From Nannobrachium achirus (Eukaryota; Chordata; Actinopteri; Myctophiformes; Myctophidae): a DNA stretch of 64,000 nt. The DNA lies in the NCBI GenBank assembly GCA_963921795.1, contig OY997657.1, forward strand, positions 32,078,071 through 32,142,070, given 5' to 3'. Below, one piece after another: positions 1-10,199 of the stretch. Position numbers and translations under genes: made by a program. The notes beneath the pieces were generated by a model, which did not search any database, was not told where the DNA came from, and saw only the letters and a list, made by a program, of their open reading frames with translations. How positions within the stretch are numbered: the first letter of the stretch is position 1; each line of letters starts with the position of its first letter.

Positions 1-158
1 TTAGCCAGCTTTCTCACTCTCAGCTCAGCTGGCATTCTCTCTGGTGTTGTGTCCTGAAGGGAACGCAGTGGGGAGATAAAAATGTAGGGAGGTTCGAGGT
101 TGAAGACCAAGCTTGCTACAGCATAATGGATCAGATAGGGGGTTTGATGGGCATGACC

Positions 159-245
159 TAGCCTCGTAAACCGCCCTCTTCCGGAAAGCATTTTCAAATC
201 TTCTGGAATCCTTCTGGATTACGAAAGTTGGTGGTTTCTAGGCTA
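159..245. mobile_element. 87-bp MITE, TAG...CTA ends, 9-bp target duplication
   Basis: The ends are inverted repeats: TAGCCTCGTAAACC on the left and, reversed, TAGCCTAGAAACCACC on the right. Flanks are GGCATGACC (150-158) and AGCATGACC (246-254), an 8 of 9 match that reads as a target-site duplication. There is no coding capacity. The same end bases and duplication length recur at 2111-2735, 34991-36316 and 36633-36723. The duplication length fits Mutator-like elements, but the superfamily is inferred from that alone. Confidence 0.6.
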
Positions 246-479
246 AGCATGACCAGCAATTGCAATAGTCTAAATCCTGGTGGGCGAGGTTAGCAATAGT
301 CAGGTCATGCATATTTAGGGCACATACCAGTTACCACATAGGCTGTACTGCCTGACAGCGAGTCCTCAGTTCAATTCTCTCACCAGGCTGACAATTTGCT
401 GCATAGTCCATACCCGCCATTTCCCCAGTAGGAGCGAGATCATTTAGCGACCTACAACTGGGTTGCAACCTGGTCGGTA

Positions 480-1172
480 GTTTTCACCGACTGGGTCGCT
501 AAATCTACCGACTGGGTCGCTAAATCCACCGACTGGGTTGCTAAATCTACCGACTGGGTCGCTAAATCTACCGACTGGGTCGCTAAATCCACCGACTGGG
601 TTGCTAAATCTACCGACTGGGTTGCTAAATCTACCGACTGGGTCACTAAATCTACCGACTGGGTTGCTAAATCTACCGACTGGGTCGCTAAATCTACCGA
701 CTGGGTTGCTAAATCTACCGACTGGGTCGCTAAATCTACCGACTGGGTTGCTAAATCACCGACTGGGTTGCTAAATCTACCGACTGGTCGCTAATACCGA
801 CCAGGTTGCTAAATCTACCGACTGGGTTGCTAAATCACCGACTGGGTTGCTAAATCTACCGACTGGGTTGCTAAATCACCGACTGGGTTGCTAAATCTAC
901 CGACTGGGTCGCTAAATCACCGACTGGGTTGCTAAATCTACCGACTGGGTTGCTAAATCTACCGACTGGGTCGCTAAATCACCGACTGGGTTGCTAAATC
1001 TACCGACTGGGTCGCTAAATCTACCGACTGGGTCGCTAAATCACCGACTGGGTTGCTAAATCACCGACTGGGTCACTAAATCTACCGACTGGGTCGCTAA
1101 ATCTACCGACTGGGTTGCTAAATCACCGACTGGGTTGCTAAATCTACCGACTGGGTCGCTAAATCTACCGAC
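480..1172. repeat. Minisatellite, 20-21 bp unit, left arm
   Basis: Tandem unit CTAAATCTACCGACTGGGTC with a 20-bp variant lacking one T. Copies differ mainly at one C/T position (GGGTCG or GGGTTG). It forms the left inverted arm of the 426-1937 element. Confidence 0.9.
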
Positions 1173-1213
1173 GGTTAGGGTTAGGGTTAGGGTTTGGGTT
1201 AGGGTTAGGGTTA
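1173..1213. repeat. Interstitial TTAGGG-like repeat
   Basis: About six GGTTAG units, one of them TTTGGG. It continues at 1532-1571 beyond the inserted MITE. It is internal to a transposon bounded by target duplications, so it is not a chromosome end. Confidence 0.85.
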
Positions 1214-1531
1214 AGCCCTTTGCACACAGGCGCGTTTAACCGCACGGATAAAACGGACAATATAATTTTTTGAAAAGAAAACAATGATTCTCTATGACCT
1301 CATGCACACCGGCTCCGAATTAGCTGTGCGACGAGTGGCTGCCGCTTTTTTCTCGATCGAACCCAGTTCGATTCGTGCGTCTTGTCGCATGCGGTAAAAA
1401 ACTCATCACTCCTTTTATGACTCCTTTTTGGATCCGCAGCGCCGATTCGGCACAGCCTTGCACACCAAATCCAATGCGTTTTATTCATGCCGCAAACGAA
1501 AAAAACGCAACTGTCCTGTGTGCAAAGGGCT
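1214..1531. mobile_element. 318-bp Harbinger-type MITE nested in the TTAGGG-like core
   Basis: The terminal inverted repeats begin AGCCCTTTGCACACAGG at both ends. It is flanked by TTA (1211-1213) and TTA (1532-1534), a 3-bp duplication typical of PIF/Harbinger. The sister element at 18279-19018 has an uninterrupted TTAGGG-like core at the equivalent place, which serves as an empty-site comparison. No transposase is encoded. Confidence 0.65.
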
Positions 1532-1573
1532 TTAGGGTTAGGGTTAGGGTTTGGGTTAGGGTTAGGGTTAGCA

Positions 1574-1890
1574 GCCCGGTCGGTGGATAAGCGACCCTGT
1601 CGGTAGATTTAGCGACCCAGTCGGTAGATTTGACAACCCAGTCGGTAGATTTAGCGACCCAGTCGGTAGATTTAGCGACCCAGTCGGTAAATTTAGCGAC
1701 CCAGTCGGTAGATTTAGCGACCCAGTCGGTAAATTAAGCGACCCAGTCGGTAGATTTAGCGACCCAGTCGGTAGATTTAGCGACCCAGTCGGTAGATTTA
1801 GCAACCCAGTCGGTATATTTAGCGACCCAGTCGGTAGATTTAGCGACCCAGTCGGTAGATTTAGCGACCCAGTCGGTGAAAACTACCGAC
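1574..1890. repeat. Minisatellite, right arm (inverted)
   Basis: Tandem GCGACCCAGTCGGTAGATTT units, the reverse complement of the left arm. It has about 15 copies, fewer than the left arm, so the palindrome is unequal. Confidence 0.9.
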
Positions 1891-2110
1891 CAGGTTGCAA
1901 CCCAGTTGTAGGTCGCTAAATGATCTCGCCCTCTCTCCATTTCCACCCACTATTCGTCCGGGCTATGGAACCACCACAACCACGACTACAGATTCCATAG
2001 CCAGCGAGGACAGTTCACAGAATAAACAGCTTAAATTTGGGAAAAGTGAAATGTTTCATATGCCAATAACCAATACCTGCAGTGTGTAAGTTCAGATCAA
2101 CTGTTCAACC

Positions 2111-2735
2111 TAGCTCCTTTCGGAACCCCTCACTCCACTGCTACGCAGCTCCGAGATGGGGTTCCTACTGGTCGGCTGCCGAAATCCTGTTGTTGGATCC
2201 ACGATCCGCCGTTAGCGATCACTTCTTACCTTTGTTGAACACTCTATCCAAAAAGTAACCGGCCTATGTGAACGTATAATCGTTTTACTTTTTAAGCGTG
2301 GAACAACCTCGATGTACTGGGGTGAAATGAAGACTTTATATCGCTCGAAAGACCAGCCGGCTCTGTGTTTACCCGTGTTTTCCCCCGTTGTAGTCTCGCG
2401 TGGCCAGACTGTTGCCTCCGCGATTTGGTCAAATGCTCACAGCCACGCGAGACTATAACGGGGGAAAACAAGGGTAAACACAGAGCCGGCTGGTCTTTCG
2501 AGCGATATAAAGTCTTCATTTCACCCCAGTACATCGAGGTTGTTCCACGCTTAAAAAGTAAAACGATTATACTTTCACATAGGCCGGTTACTTTTTGGAT
2601 AGAGTGTTCAACAAAGGTAAGAAGTGATCGCCAACGGCGGATCGTGGATCCAACAACAGGATTTCGGCAGCCGACCAGTAGGAACCCCATCTCGGAGCTG
2701 CGTAGCAGTGGAGTGAGGGGTTCCGAAAGGAGCTA
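2111..2735. mobile_element. Fold-back transposon, 625 bp, arms about 290 bp, 9-bp target duplication
   Basis: The left arm (2111 to about 2390) and right arm (about 2456-2735) are almost perfect reverse complements, starting TAGCTCCTTTCGG and ending CCGAAAGGAGCTA. TGTTCAACC is present on both sides (2102-2110 and 2736-2744), a perfect 9-bp duplication. The low divergence between arms suggests recent insertion or arm conversion. The apex (2391-2455) is itself a small TAG...CTA element. No transposase is present. Confidence 0.8.
2391..2455. mobile_element. Nested TAGTCTCGC...GCGAGACTA MITE at the fold-back apex
   Basis: It starts TAGTCTCGCGTGGCCAGAC and ends CACGCGAGACTA, related to the free-standing element at 36633-36723. 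The interior CTGTTGCCTCCGCGATTTGG is also shared with that copy in reverse orientation. Confidence 0.65.
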
Positions 2736-2967
2736 TGTTCAACCCAAACAACCCACTGAGGAGAAAAATGTATAGGAATACAGATTTTATAGTAGGATGC
2801 CACTCCCCAGCTCTCTCCTAGTTCCTGTCTCTCTTCAGTGACCATAAAATAACAAAAAGTCTTGAGATGAATAGGCCTGGATAAGGAGCTGGGCAGCTTT
2901 GGTGAGGAAGGGTCTGGATCGAGTGATCACTGCCTGAAATTACACAACTTTTTTTAAATCTGCAAAT

Positions 2968-2969
<2 letters not shown>

Positions 2970-3032
<63 letters not shown>

Positions 3033-3033
3033 T

Positions 3034-3114
<81 letters not shown>

Positions 3115-3116
3115 CG

Positions 3117-3147
<31 letters not shown>
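2970..3147. repeat. Compound microsatellite (AG)n(TG)n
   Basis: (AG)n spans about 2970-3030 and is followed by (TG)n with a few TGCG units to 3147. Confidence 0.95.
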
Positions 3148-3482
3148 ATGTTTTTTTTAAACATTCAAACATACAGTAAATCAGTTGTGTGCAAACTTTG
3201 CAAAGCCCCTTTGATTATTCATGGATGGTGTATACTGTATAGGCTAACTAGGCTACTAACTATAACTTGATTATCTATACCATTTGTCTATGGGCACAGA
3301 AGAGAAGCAATTAAAATATTTGTCAATAATGATGCATACAGCTTGCAAGCTAGTTCAGGCAGTTTGTTTGCTCCCACCACCAGTGAGCTCTGCTTTCCCT
3401 GAGGGTTCTGTTTTCCCCTGGGTTGTCATGTATATTATCTCCCTGCTCCTAAATGATTGTCTTCTAATATGCTGAGCAGAGA

Positions 3483-3700
3483 GTAGATAGATAGATAGAT
3501 ACCTGTATTATCCCACAGGGGAAATTCAGTTGCCCAGAGGCAGCACAGCAGTTAAGGTTACAAGTTACAGAGAAGTAAGAAAAAGAAAAAGATTACTGTA
3601 GTATACAGTCCAAAGAGCAAGCACAAAAAAAGATAAATAAAACATAAAGTGTCGAAAGCTATCGCAAAAAGAGAAGAAGAATATATACATAAAGTGAGAG
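3483..3700. repeat. Dispersed repeat with (GATA)n head
   Basis: GATAGATAGATACCTGTATTATCCCACAGGGGAAATTCAG resembles a very common teleost interspersed repeat (GATA head, then a TTATTGATCCC-like stretch). A weaker relative lies near 49160. The family name was not determined. Confidence 0.45.
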
Positions 3701-3786
3701 CCTGAATGCCTCTACTATTAGATCAGATATAATATTGACAAGAGCCTGAATGCCTCTACTATTAGATCAGATATAATATTGACAAT
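3699..3786. repeat. 44-bp unit tandemly duplicated
   Basis: A block beginning GAGCCTGAATGCCTCTACTA occurs twice in direct succession with almost no divergence, a recent local duplication. Confidence 0.9.
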
Positions 3787-3817
3787 TGTATTTATATTTC
3801 ATAGATGCCCATGTTGT

Positions 3818-4168
3818 GTCCCTGATGTGACTGTTTTGCCACTCAGTGTGCCCCTCCCTTGCCCTGCTCCCATTTCACCTCAGCCAATCTTCTGCCTGAG
3901 GCCAAGAGTCTGATTGCCCTGAGTCTGATTGCGCTGGTTGGGTGACGAGCTCCTGAGACTATAAATACTGTGTTTTTCTGTGTGTTCAGTGCTGGGTCAT
4001 AAGTGTATGTCAGATTCTCTGTTGCCAGTGTCTATATGAGTTCAGTTATTGTTAGTGTTTCTGTGAGTTGTATTATTCTACGTCTTTTATTAGTAAACTT
4101 AGGTTTGTTATCCTCATCTGCTGCGTTTGTCCTGCACTTGGGTCCTACAACACCACCAGTTCCTGACA
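3818..4168 (+). mobile_element. Solo-LTR-like fossil, probably Ty3/Gypsy
   Basis: The stretch has a TATA-like CTATAAATAC near 3960 and ends CAACACCACCAGTTCCTGACA, which resembles the 3' end of teleost Gypsy LTRs. No internal coding part lies beside it, so it would be a solo LTR. The boundaries are approximate and no target duplication was confirmed. Confidence 0.35.
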
Positions 4169-4397
4169 GTTACAGAATCTTTCAAATTAAAAGCCATTAA
4201 AAGCTCCACAACACAAAATCATGTTTGTCTGTATAGTACAAAATGTATGCATGCATCGCATGGGACTCAACCCTTCTCTTTACACTTTTTCTCTTTGCAC
4301 CGTGCAAGCAAGCTCCATAAAGATCCATAGCCCATCATTCTGCTGATATTGTTGATCATTAATCATTAATTCCATGCATGTATCATTCCATCCATAC

Positions 4398-4562
4398 CTG
4401 AGTAGACAGGTTCATGGACCTGAGGAGAAATCCAAGCACACAGCCCGTAACCACGGCTAAGACTGAGAGCGTCAGCAGTCCGTTCCTCTTGCAGAAATCC
4501 TTCACATACTCCCAGACTTTTACTGACACAACACTCTTAACTGCCTTCTTTAACATCTCCAT
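4398..4562 (-). CDS. slc1a7: First coding exon of a glutamate transporter, EAAT5/SLC1A7 type (partial gene)
   Basis: The exon reads from ATG at 4562 to a donor CAG|GTATGG at 4398, giving 55 codons in phase 0. The peptide has a cytosolic head (MEMLKKAVKSVV...), then CKRNGLLTLSVLAVVTG and CVLGFLLRSMNLSTQ, which match the start of the first transmembrane helix of SLC1A transporters, most closely EAAT5 (RRNGLLILSVLSVIVGCLLG from memory). The family couples Na+ flux to glutamate uptake; EAAT5 also has a large chloride conductance and acts in retina. Later exons should lie at lower coordinates on the minus strand, but none was recognised in 1-4397, so they are probably beyond the window. An orphan exon or another SLC1A paralogue is possible. 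Confidence 0.6.
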
Positions 4563-6858
4563 TGTGATCCCGGTCCAGTCAGTACTCTAGCTACACTCTG
4601 GGTGACCAGTGCCAGTGTGGTCTTTTTATGAAATTAGGTGGATGTGTGCGTATTCCCAGCGGAGGACAGGTTGTTGTCTGAACAGGTAAAAGTTCTCACA
4701 GTGAAGAGCTCATCTAGTCTGATGGATGACTAAACGTTCCCCTGTACATCAGACCCTAACAGGATTAGCTGCTCTGGGCATATTCAGGGCTTCAGCCACG
4801 CAAGCTTGAAGGGTTTAAGGGCAAGACAACAGCACTGATTAGTGACTTAATTCATTACACTGCAAGTTATTACTACTTGTCTCTCAGGTCACTCCATTCA
4901 TAAAACACCTGCTTTCATGGTCAAGAGATGCCATGAAGTTACATTATATGAAGAGCTTTTTTTTACTCAGTATGTAATGTATAAATACAGTATGTGATAT
5001 ATAGACATACTGTACATCGCATGTATGTATGTTTATTTTCATTGCGCTGTCGCTGATGCATCTTTGCATCTTACTTTAATAAGAAAACCTGTCTGTAAGT
5101 AGGGGGATGGCTGATTTAAGCAGTCACTGGCCTGGGTCAGACTAGTGTAGATAGACGTTAGGTGTGACTATACATCTGTTGTGCGTCGACGCACACATGA
5201 TATACCAGGAACAAATTCACGTTAAAGGAATTATATGTAACTTTTAGACTATTAAAAGATATATATGTATATACATTTTTAGCAGTCATTTCCCTTCATC
5301 AGTAACTATATTATTGTGCTGGGGTGTTTCCTTGCAGAAAGACACATCCCCTGGCTGTATTTCTATTCTGTTCCACTCTTTATGTTGACACTAAATGTAA
5401 ACAGAAACAGTGGAGGGACGTTTTTGTCAGGGGGAGCTCAGCCAGGGCTCTTAATTGCTCCCTTTAAACTTCAAAGGGGTTGTGCACAAAGGTAATTGAT
5501 TGGGACATAAAAGTGTCAAGTCCTCGTTAGTGATCTCTCTAATCAATGAAAGCATCAAAGACAACTACTTGTTTGATGCCTGTCATAGAGGGGAGGGGGA
5601 CGGGGGAATGTTTTTTGTGTACACACAAGCTAGCATATTTTTCCTTTAACTGTACATTATTTGCTCTTCCCTGTGCCATTTTTATTGTTCTGTGTGATAT
5701 CTACCAGAGGTTTATGTCTGTGTCAAGGCAAGCACAGAGTTATGCAATCACAAAGAATAATTTAAAAATAGTTTTGTTGTTGTCGTTGTTGTTGAATATT
5801 CTTATCAGGCTTTTGGTCATTTTAGACAGGACAGGGGAGAGGCACAGGAAAGCAAAGCTCCTCATGAGGCGGGAATCAAACCCATGCATGTTGATGCACT
5901 GCCTGGTGAAGGTGGCCATATATGGACAACCCATTCGAATGATATCAACGCACTGAATGGGAAGCCCTGATGTCATTTGTGACCATATTTGGGGATATAT
6001 GCCCACATGGGCATATCGGTCAGATTGGCGGTTCTGGACAACAAGATCTCCATTCCTGTACGTATATGGCCAAATGCAAGCTTAACGGTTGGATCTGCCT
6101 TTCTTGACAAGACAAAGTTCTGCCTATCCAACTGACTTAACCCTGTGCACCGCACTCCCTCAGATCCTCAGTGATACAATTAGTTAATTAGTCAGCTAGT
6201 TCTCAAAGTATGATTTAACTCAGACCTTTTACACTTTCAGAGTTAACACTGGACCGTGAATTGGATTTTGAAAGTGGTCAGTTGGTGATCATAGAAAAAG
6301 GCTTAGCTTTACCCATGTTGCTATCAGCCAGGTTAATTATGTAGCTTATGTGTGTTTGCTGACACCAAAGGATCCATGTCAGGCAGGGAAAAAGGTCGAA
6401 ACTTCTCTGTCCTGCAAGACAATGGCTTTGTACGTCACCCATAGCCAATCCAATAACCTTTAATCCCTATCTTGGACAATGGTTAGAGAGTGCTTCTGGG
6501 ACACTCAGTGTCAATCAATGCAGCTACACGCATACCTACAGTACATACATTGTACGCACGCACAAATGCACGCACAGTGCTGCAAGACAAGATCCCCGCT
6601 TTCTTTCCCTTCGAAAAAGACATTGTGCATATAAGTACACATTCTGAGAACATAAATTCAACTTTAGAGTCAACACAGCACAAATGGGATACCTGCAAAC
6701 TGCTTGGCATCCTACAAATATGACATTCTGTGGTATTTCATTATTTGCTTTTTAAATGTTGATTTATTTTTGAAGCCTGACAATCTGAACTACCTGCTGC
6801 ATGCTAAGAACTACACTTAGTGTAATTACTGTAACCATGAAAAACAGAGTTATATTAA
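4563..6858. other. Intergenic, no gene recognised
   Basis: No conserved coding exon was seen. The stretch has a (GTT)n tract near 5775-5795, a degenerate tRNA-like B-box (reverse strand, GGGTTTGATTCC near 5870) suggesting an old SINE, and around 5915-6070 a CATATATGG/GGGCATAT motif that recurs near 26250, 31020-31140, 37180-37330 and 43860. Confidence 0.5.
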
Positions 6859-7342
6859 AGTGATCCCTGACTAATACGACAAATATGCCTTAATACATTA
6901 TAATTGTCCTCTATAACTACAATGTAAAATTAAAAACACCTTAAATATTTTATTTCTTCTAGAAATAGCTAATCTTTCACTCAGTAGGGGAAATGCCTGT
7001 CGCAAGTTGATGATGTCATAAATGTCATGTGTAATTTTTATGGCATACAAAAAAAAAAAAAAACACAAACACATTTGAAATATTGATTTGATGCTCATAT
7101 TAACCATAAGAAGTATTACGTTTGTTTTTATTTTCACATGCATGCCATAAATTCCATAGATATAGATCACACATGACATTTATGACATCATCAACTTGCG
7201 ACGGCCATTTCCCCTACTGAGTGAAAGATTAGCTATTTCTAGGAGAAATAAAATATTTAAGGTGTTTTTAATTTTACATTGTAGTTATAGAGGACAATTA
7301 TAATGTATTAAGGCATATTTGTCGTATTAGTCAGGGATCACT
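6859..7342. mobile_element. 484-bp fold-back element with arms of about 200 bp
   Basis: The left end AGTGATCCCTGACTAATACG is matched by the reverse complement at 7323-7342, and the match extends inward about 200 bp to the A-rich centre near 7050. Arm identity is high. No convincing target duplication flanks it, so the superfamily is unassigned. It lies directly beside the 3' flank of light-chain V1. Confidence 0.65.
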
Positions 7343-7475
7343 ACACATGTCCAACACTGAATCAAAATGACACTTTTAGAAACTGTGTTCAGTGGTCTGT
7401 GTCAGAGTCTCTTCCCCTTGAACAGCTGCAGTAGGTTCCTGCTGTAACAGGTGTCTATGCAGTCTGACTGATGGA

Positions 7476-7503
7476 GGTTTTTGTACGACTCTAAATCACT
7501 GTG
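7476..7503 (-). promoter_or_regulatory. V1 recombination signal, 12-bp spacer
   Basis: Read on the minus strand: heptamer CACAGTG (7503-7497), spacer ATTTAGAGTCGT of 12 bases, nonamer ACAAAAACC (7484-7476). Both parts are consensus, so the signal should be usable by RAG. Confidence 0.95.
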
Positions 7504-7975
7504 TGAACATATGGACACTGTTTATGTAATGATAACTCTGACAGTAGTAAACGACTGTATGGTCTTCAGTCTGAACTCCACTGATGGTCAAACTGAAGTC
7601 AGTGCTGCTTCCACTGCCACTGAACCGAGCTGGTGTTTGGGATTCACGCTGACTTACAAGTTTTATCAGAAGCTTAGGGGGCTCTCCAGATTTCTGTTGA
7701 TACCAGTGCAGATAATCTCCATATGTAGAACCTCTATAAACAGCTGGGTTAGTTTTACAGGTCAGAGTAACAGCAGCTCCTGGAGTAACTGTCATGAATG
7801 GAGGCTGAGTCACAGTTACTTGACTGCTGGATCCTGCAGACAGAAACAAAAATATTGATTAAATCTCAGAATAAAATATGAATAATAAACTGTGAAAAAG
7901 ACATTCTGTTTACCCATACTGACCTATGAAACAGCAGCAGACCAGTGTCCAGATGAGGATGGTGATGAGAGTCAT
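7504..7975 (-). CDS. Immunoglobulin light-chain V segment V1 (L1/kappa-like)
   Basis: There are two exons. The leader, 7975-7924 ([16 protein letters not shown], a signal peptide), ends at GTCAGT. The V exon, 7833-7504, is joined in phase 1 (G|GA). The V domain reads [20 protein letters not shown], with first Cys in LTCKTN, core Trp in [35 protein letters not shown], and second Cys in [10 protein letters not shown]. Both disulphide cysteines and the WYQQ tryptophan are present and the frame is open, so it looks functional. The 12-bp signal fits kappa-type (teleost L1/L3) genes. It is transcribed opposite to J and C, so V-J joining here must be by inversion. Confidence 0.93.
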
Positions 7976-8016
7976 GGTTGCTGTGGTTTCTGTTGTGTTG
8001 AGTGACAGCTCAGAGG

Positions 8017-8053
8017 AATATAAACCTTCTTAGAATCAGCTGACAATGCAAAA
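8017..8053 (-). promoter_or_regulatory. V1 promoter: octamer-like and TATA-like boxes
   Basis: On the minus strand an ATGCAAAA octamer variant (complement at 8046-8053; consensus ATGCAAAT) and a TTTATATT box (8024-8017) precede the leader ATG at 7975. The same order is found upstream of V2. Confidence 0.6.
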
Positions 8054-8638
8054 CCTCCTCTCTATGGAAATTATCTATCTGCTCTCAACACACTGAACGT
8101 TACAGTATGTGGAAAACTGAATGGATGGGAAATACTGTAGTAAAATAAATTCACTGGAATAAAAATACTTTAAATTAGATATATTAACATTAACATATCA
8201 CATTTAGATTATAGGGGTTGCATCAAAGGCCTCTAAACTTCTCTGTCAGTTGACAACGAGGATTTTTCTATAACACTATAAAGTTTCCCATTTATTAAGT
8301 GAATTAAATAAATACATTTAATTGAATTTAATAATTTCAAATAAAAAATACATATTTGATCAAACTATAATGACAATATTGGATTAGCTGCATTATCATT
8401 GTAGCTATCATAAAAGACAATACTTATGTATTTAACTATGACTAATGTTTCCTATTCATTAAACAAATAGGGAAATCAAAGTACAGCATTAAATAAATCA
8501 ATTGTATTTTATTAAATAATATCGATTAACATATTTGATAAAACTAACCACAATATTGGATTATTTGCATTTTTATGACACAACAGATTTTGTGAAACTG
8601 TAGCGTGAATTGTAAAGAGGTGTGTTTTAAGTGCAGGA

Positions 8639-8677
8639 GGTTTTTGTACGGCCGCTCAATGAGTCTGTATCACTGTG
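8639..8677 (+). promoter_or_regulatory. J recombination signal, 23-bp spacer
   Basis: Nonamer GGTTTTTGT (8639-8647), spacer of exactly 23 bases (8648-8670), heptamer CACTGTG (8671-8677), directly abutting J. It pairs with the 12-bp V signals under the 12/23 rule. Confidence 0.95.
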
Positions 8678-8715
8678 GTGGACTTTTGGTGGAGGCACCA
8701 AACTCACCGTTGACT
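8678..8715 (+). CDS. Light-chain J segment
   Basis: It encodes [12 protein letters not shown] with the FGGGT motif of light-chain J regions and ends in a donor GACT|GTAAGT at 8716. It splices in phase 1 to the C exon at 10200 (T|TG, Leu). It is the only J segment I could find in the cluster. Confidence 0.95.
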
Positions 8716-8901
8716 GTAAGTACAACTGATTATTTACTTATTACAAACAAACCCATACTTTTAAGTGTGTGTGTGTAAGTAAATATTTATATACCGTATA
8801 TTTCAGTTTTATTTCCTTTCATTTAGAACAAAATTCTTAATCTGAGCCCTTTCATCAGCAATGTAGTTATAGTTATGTGCATCACAGCATCATTCACTTT
8901 C

Positions 8902-8915
8902 AATATATATATGTA

Positions 8916-8980
<65 letters not shown>
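8902..8980. repeat. (TA)n(TG)n microsatellite in the J-C intron
   Basis: A TA-rich array from about 8902, interrupted by GTAGATG, is followed by (TG)n to 8980. Confidence 0.9.
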
Positions 8981-9383
8981 CCCAGCGCAGCTGACGGCTA
9001 GTCATTGCATTTTTTTCCTCATTTCCATTTTTTTTTTTAAAGCTGGGGATCATAGCTACAAAATGATATATTGGTTGTGGAGATTGACCTAACAGTTTTG
9101 AAGATAATGGCTTATAGAATGATGCCATGCTGAAATAGTACTTTTGAGATATTCAAGTTCTAAATAAATGTCTAACCTGCAAATGACCTGACGATCTCTC
9201 ACATTAATTAAAAAAAGTCTTATACATGCAGAGTTAAGCTCTGGCGTTTAAGTAAAATGTAGCCTAGATATTTTGAGATGCATTTGTGGCTTTTTTCATT
9301 TTAGGAAAAAAAAAAAAAAAGTCATATTAGCAGTAGTGAAAAACCCTGCCTTCCGAAATGACTGCCCCTCAGTCACGCTGAGT

Positions 9384-9529
<146 letters not shown>

Positions 9530-9881
9530 CGGATTTCTAAAGATGCATATCAATATATGGATTTTCAGATTTAATTTGATAATCTCATTAAATAAATGTG
9601 ACAGCTAAACTAAGAACAGATTGTAATGTGTTTTCATGGTTGAATAGTTTGGATGTACTGAAAGGGAAGTGAAAGAGACAGGGATGACTGTATCAACTGA
9701 AGTCTTTCACTATGACACCTTTGTCAACCTTCAGTCACCTCTGAGAGGTTCAATATTGGTCAAGCACTGTAAGGCAGGAACATGGAACTCATTCTATATT
9801 ACTATGATGAACTAATATTACATTTGATATCATTTAGTTTATGCTCAGAAACATTTACAATGAGCTACTGCGTGTCCTCTC

Positions 9882-10126
9882 ATATCGTCGTTGTCGAGCG
9901 GAAACCTTGTATCTCCAAGTTTCAAATTTTTACTTTACTTTTGTAAAGTACAGCCCTGTACTTTACAAAAGTACAGCCCTGCTTCATCATACAAGGCGGT
10001 CCCACAAAAGTAGTGAATACAGCAGATCTACAAGAACACAACGCCTCGTTGTGTGTATTTTTTATATGATAAATACAAAACAAACAGTTTTGGACATACA
10101 AGGTTTTCATCCGACAACGACGATAT
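9882..10126. mobile_element. 245-bp MITE with ATATCGTCGTTGTCG ends (copy 1)
   Basis: The left end ATATCGTCGTTGTCG is inverted at the right (CGACAACGACGATAT). The interior matches the reverse complement of 25706-25968 over nearly its whole length. It includes CAGTTTTGGACATACAAGG and an internal copy of the GATCTACAAG hairpin repeat at about 10014-10060. No clear target duplication was found. Confidence 0.65.
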
Positions 10127-10199
10127 TGTAACGCATGCATCTCTCTTCTCCCTGCTCCTCTCCATTCCTCCTCTCTTCCTCTCTCTCTCTCTCCTCCAG

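Larger units (their letters stand above)
426..1937. mobile_element. Palindromic non-autonomous transposon with minisatellite arms and TTAGGG-like core (copy 1)
   Basis: The element starts CAGTAGGAGCGAGATC and ends GATCTCGCCCTCTCTC, so the inverted ends share GCGAGATCATTTAGCGACC. Flanks are CATTTCCC (418-425) and CATTTCCA (1938-1945), a 7 of 8 target duplication. The left arm (about 480-1172) is a tandem array of a 20-21 bp unit, CTAAATCTACCGACTGGGTC, in about 33 copies. The right arm (about 1574-1890) is the same unit inverted, about 15 copies. The centre is TTAGGG-like, interrupted by a second MITE at 1214-1531. A second copy with a perfect 8-bp duplication lies at 18279-19018. An 8-bp duplication and a CAG start fit the hAT superfamily; the right end lacks the matching CTG, so hAT is probable only. 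Long reading frames inside are repeat translations. Confidence 0.75.

Noticed and set aside
480-1172. CRISPR-like regular repeats
   Set aside because: The units are directly contiguous with no unique spacers, and the genome is a vertebrate.
1173-1571. Chromosome end (telomere)
   Set aside because: The TTAGGG-like blocks are internal to an element bounded by target duplications and are imperfect.
452-1946. Open frames of 64-78 codons with heptad-like repeats (SLNLPTG, VDLATQ)
   Set aside because: They are translations of a 21-bp minisatellite, open on both strands because the unit length is a multiple of three. They lie inside a transposon and have no start context or splice signals.
2292-2775. 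Overlapping frames of 132 and 136 codons on both strands
   Set aside because: They mirror each other because the DNA is a palindrome (2111-2735), and they resemble no protein I know.
2940-3270. Poly-(HT), (CV) and (RE) frames
   Set aside because: Microsatellite translations; the same applies near 9273-9608, 21394-21899, 28290-28791 and 30158-30606.
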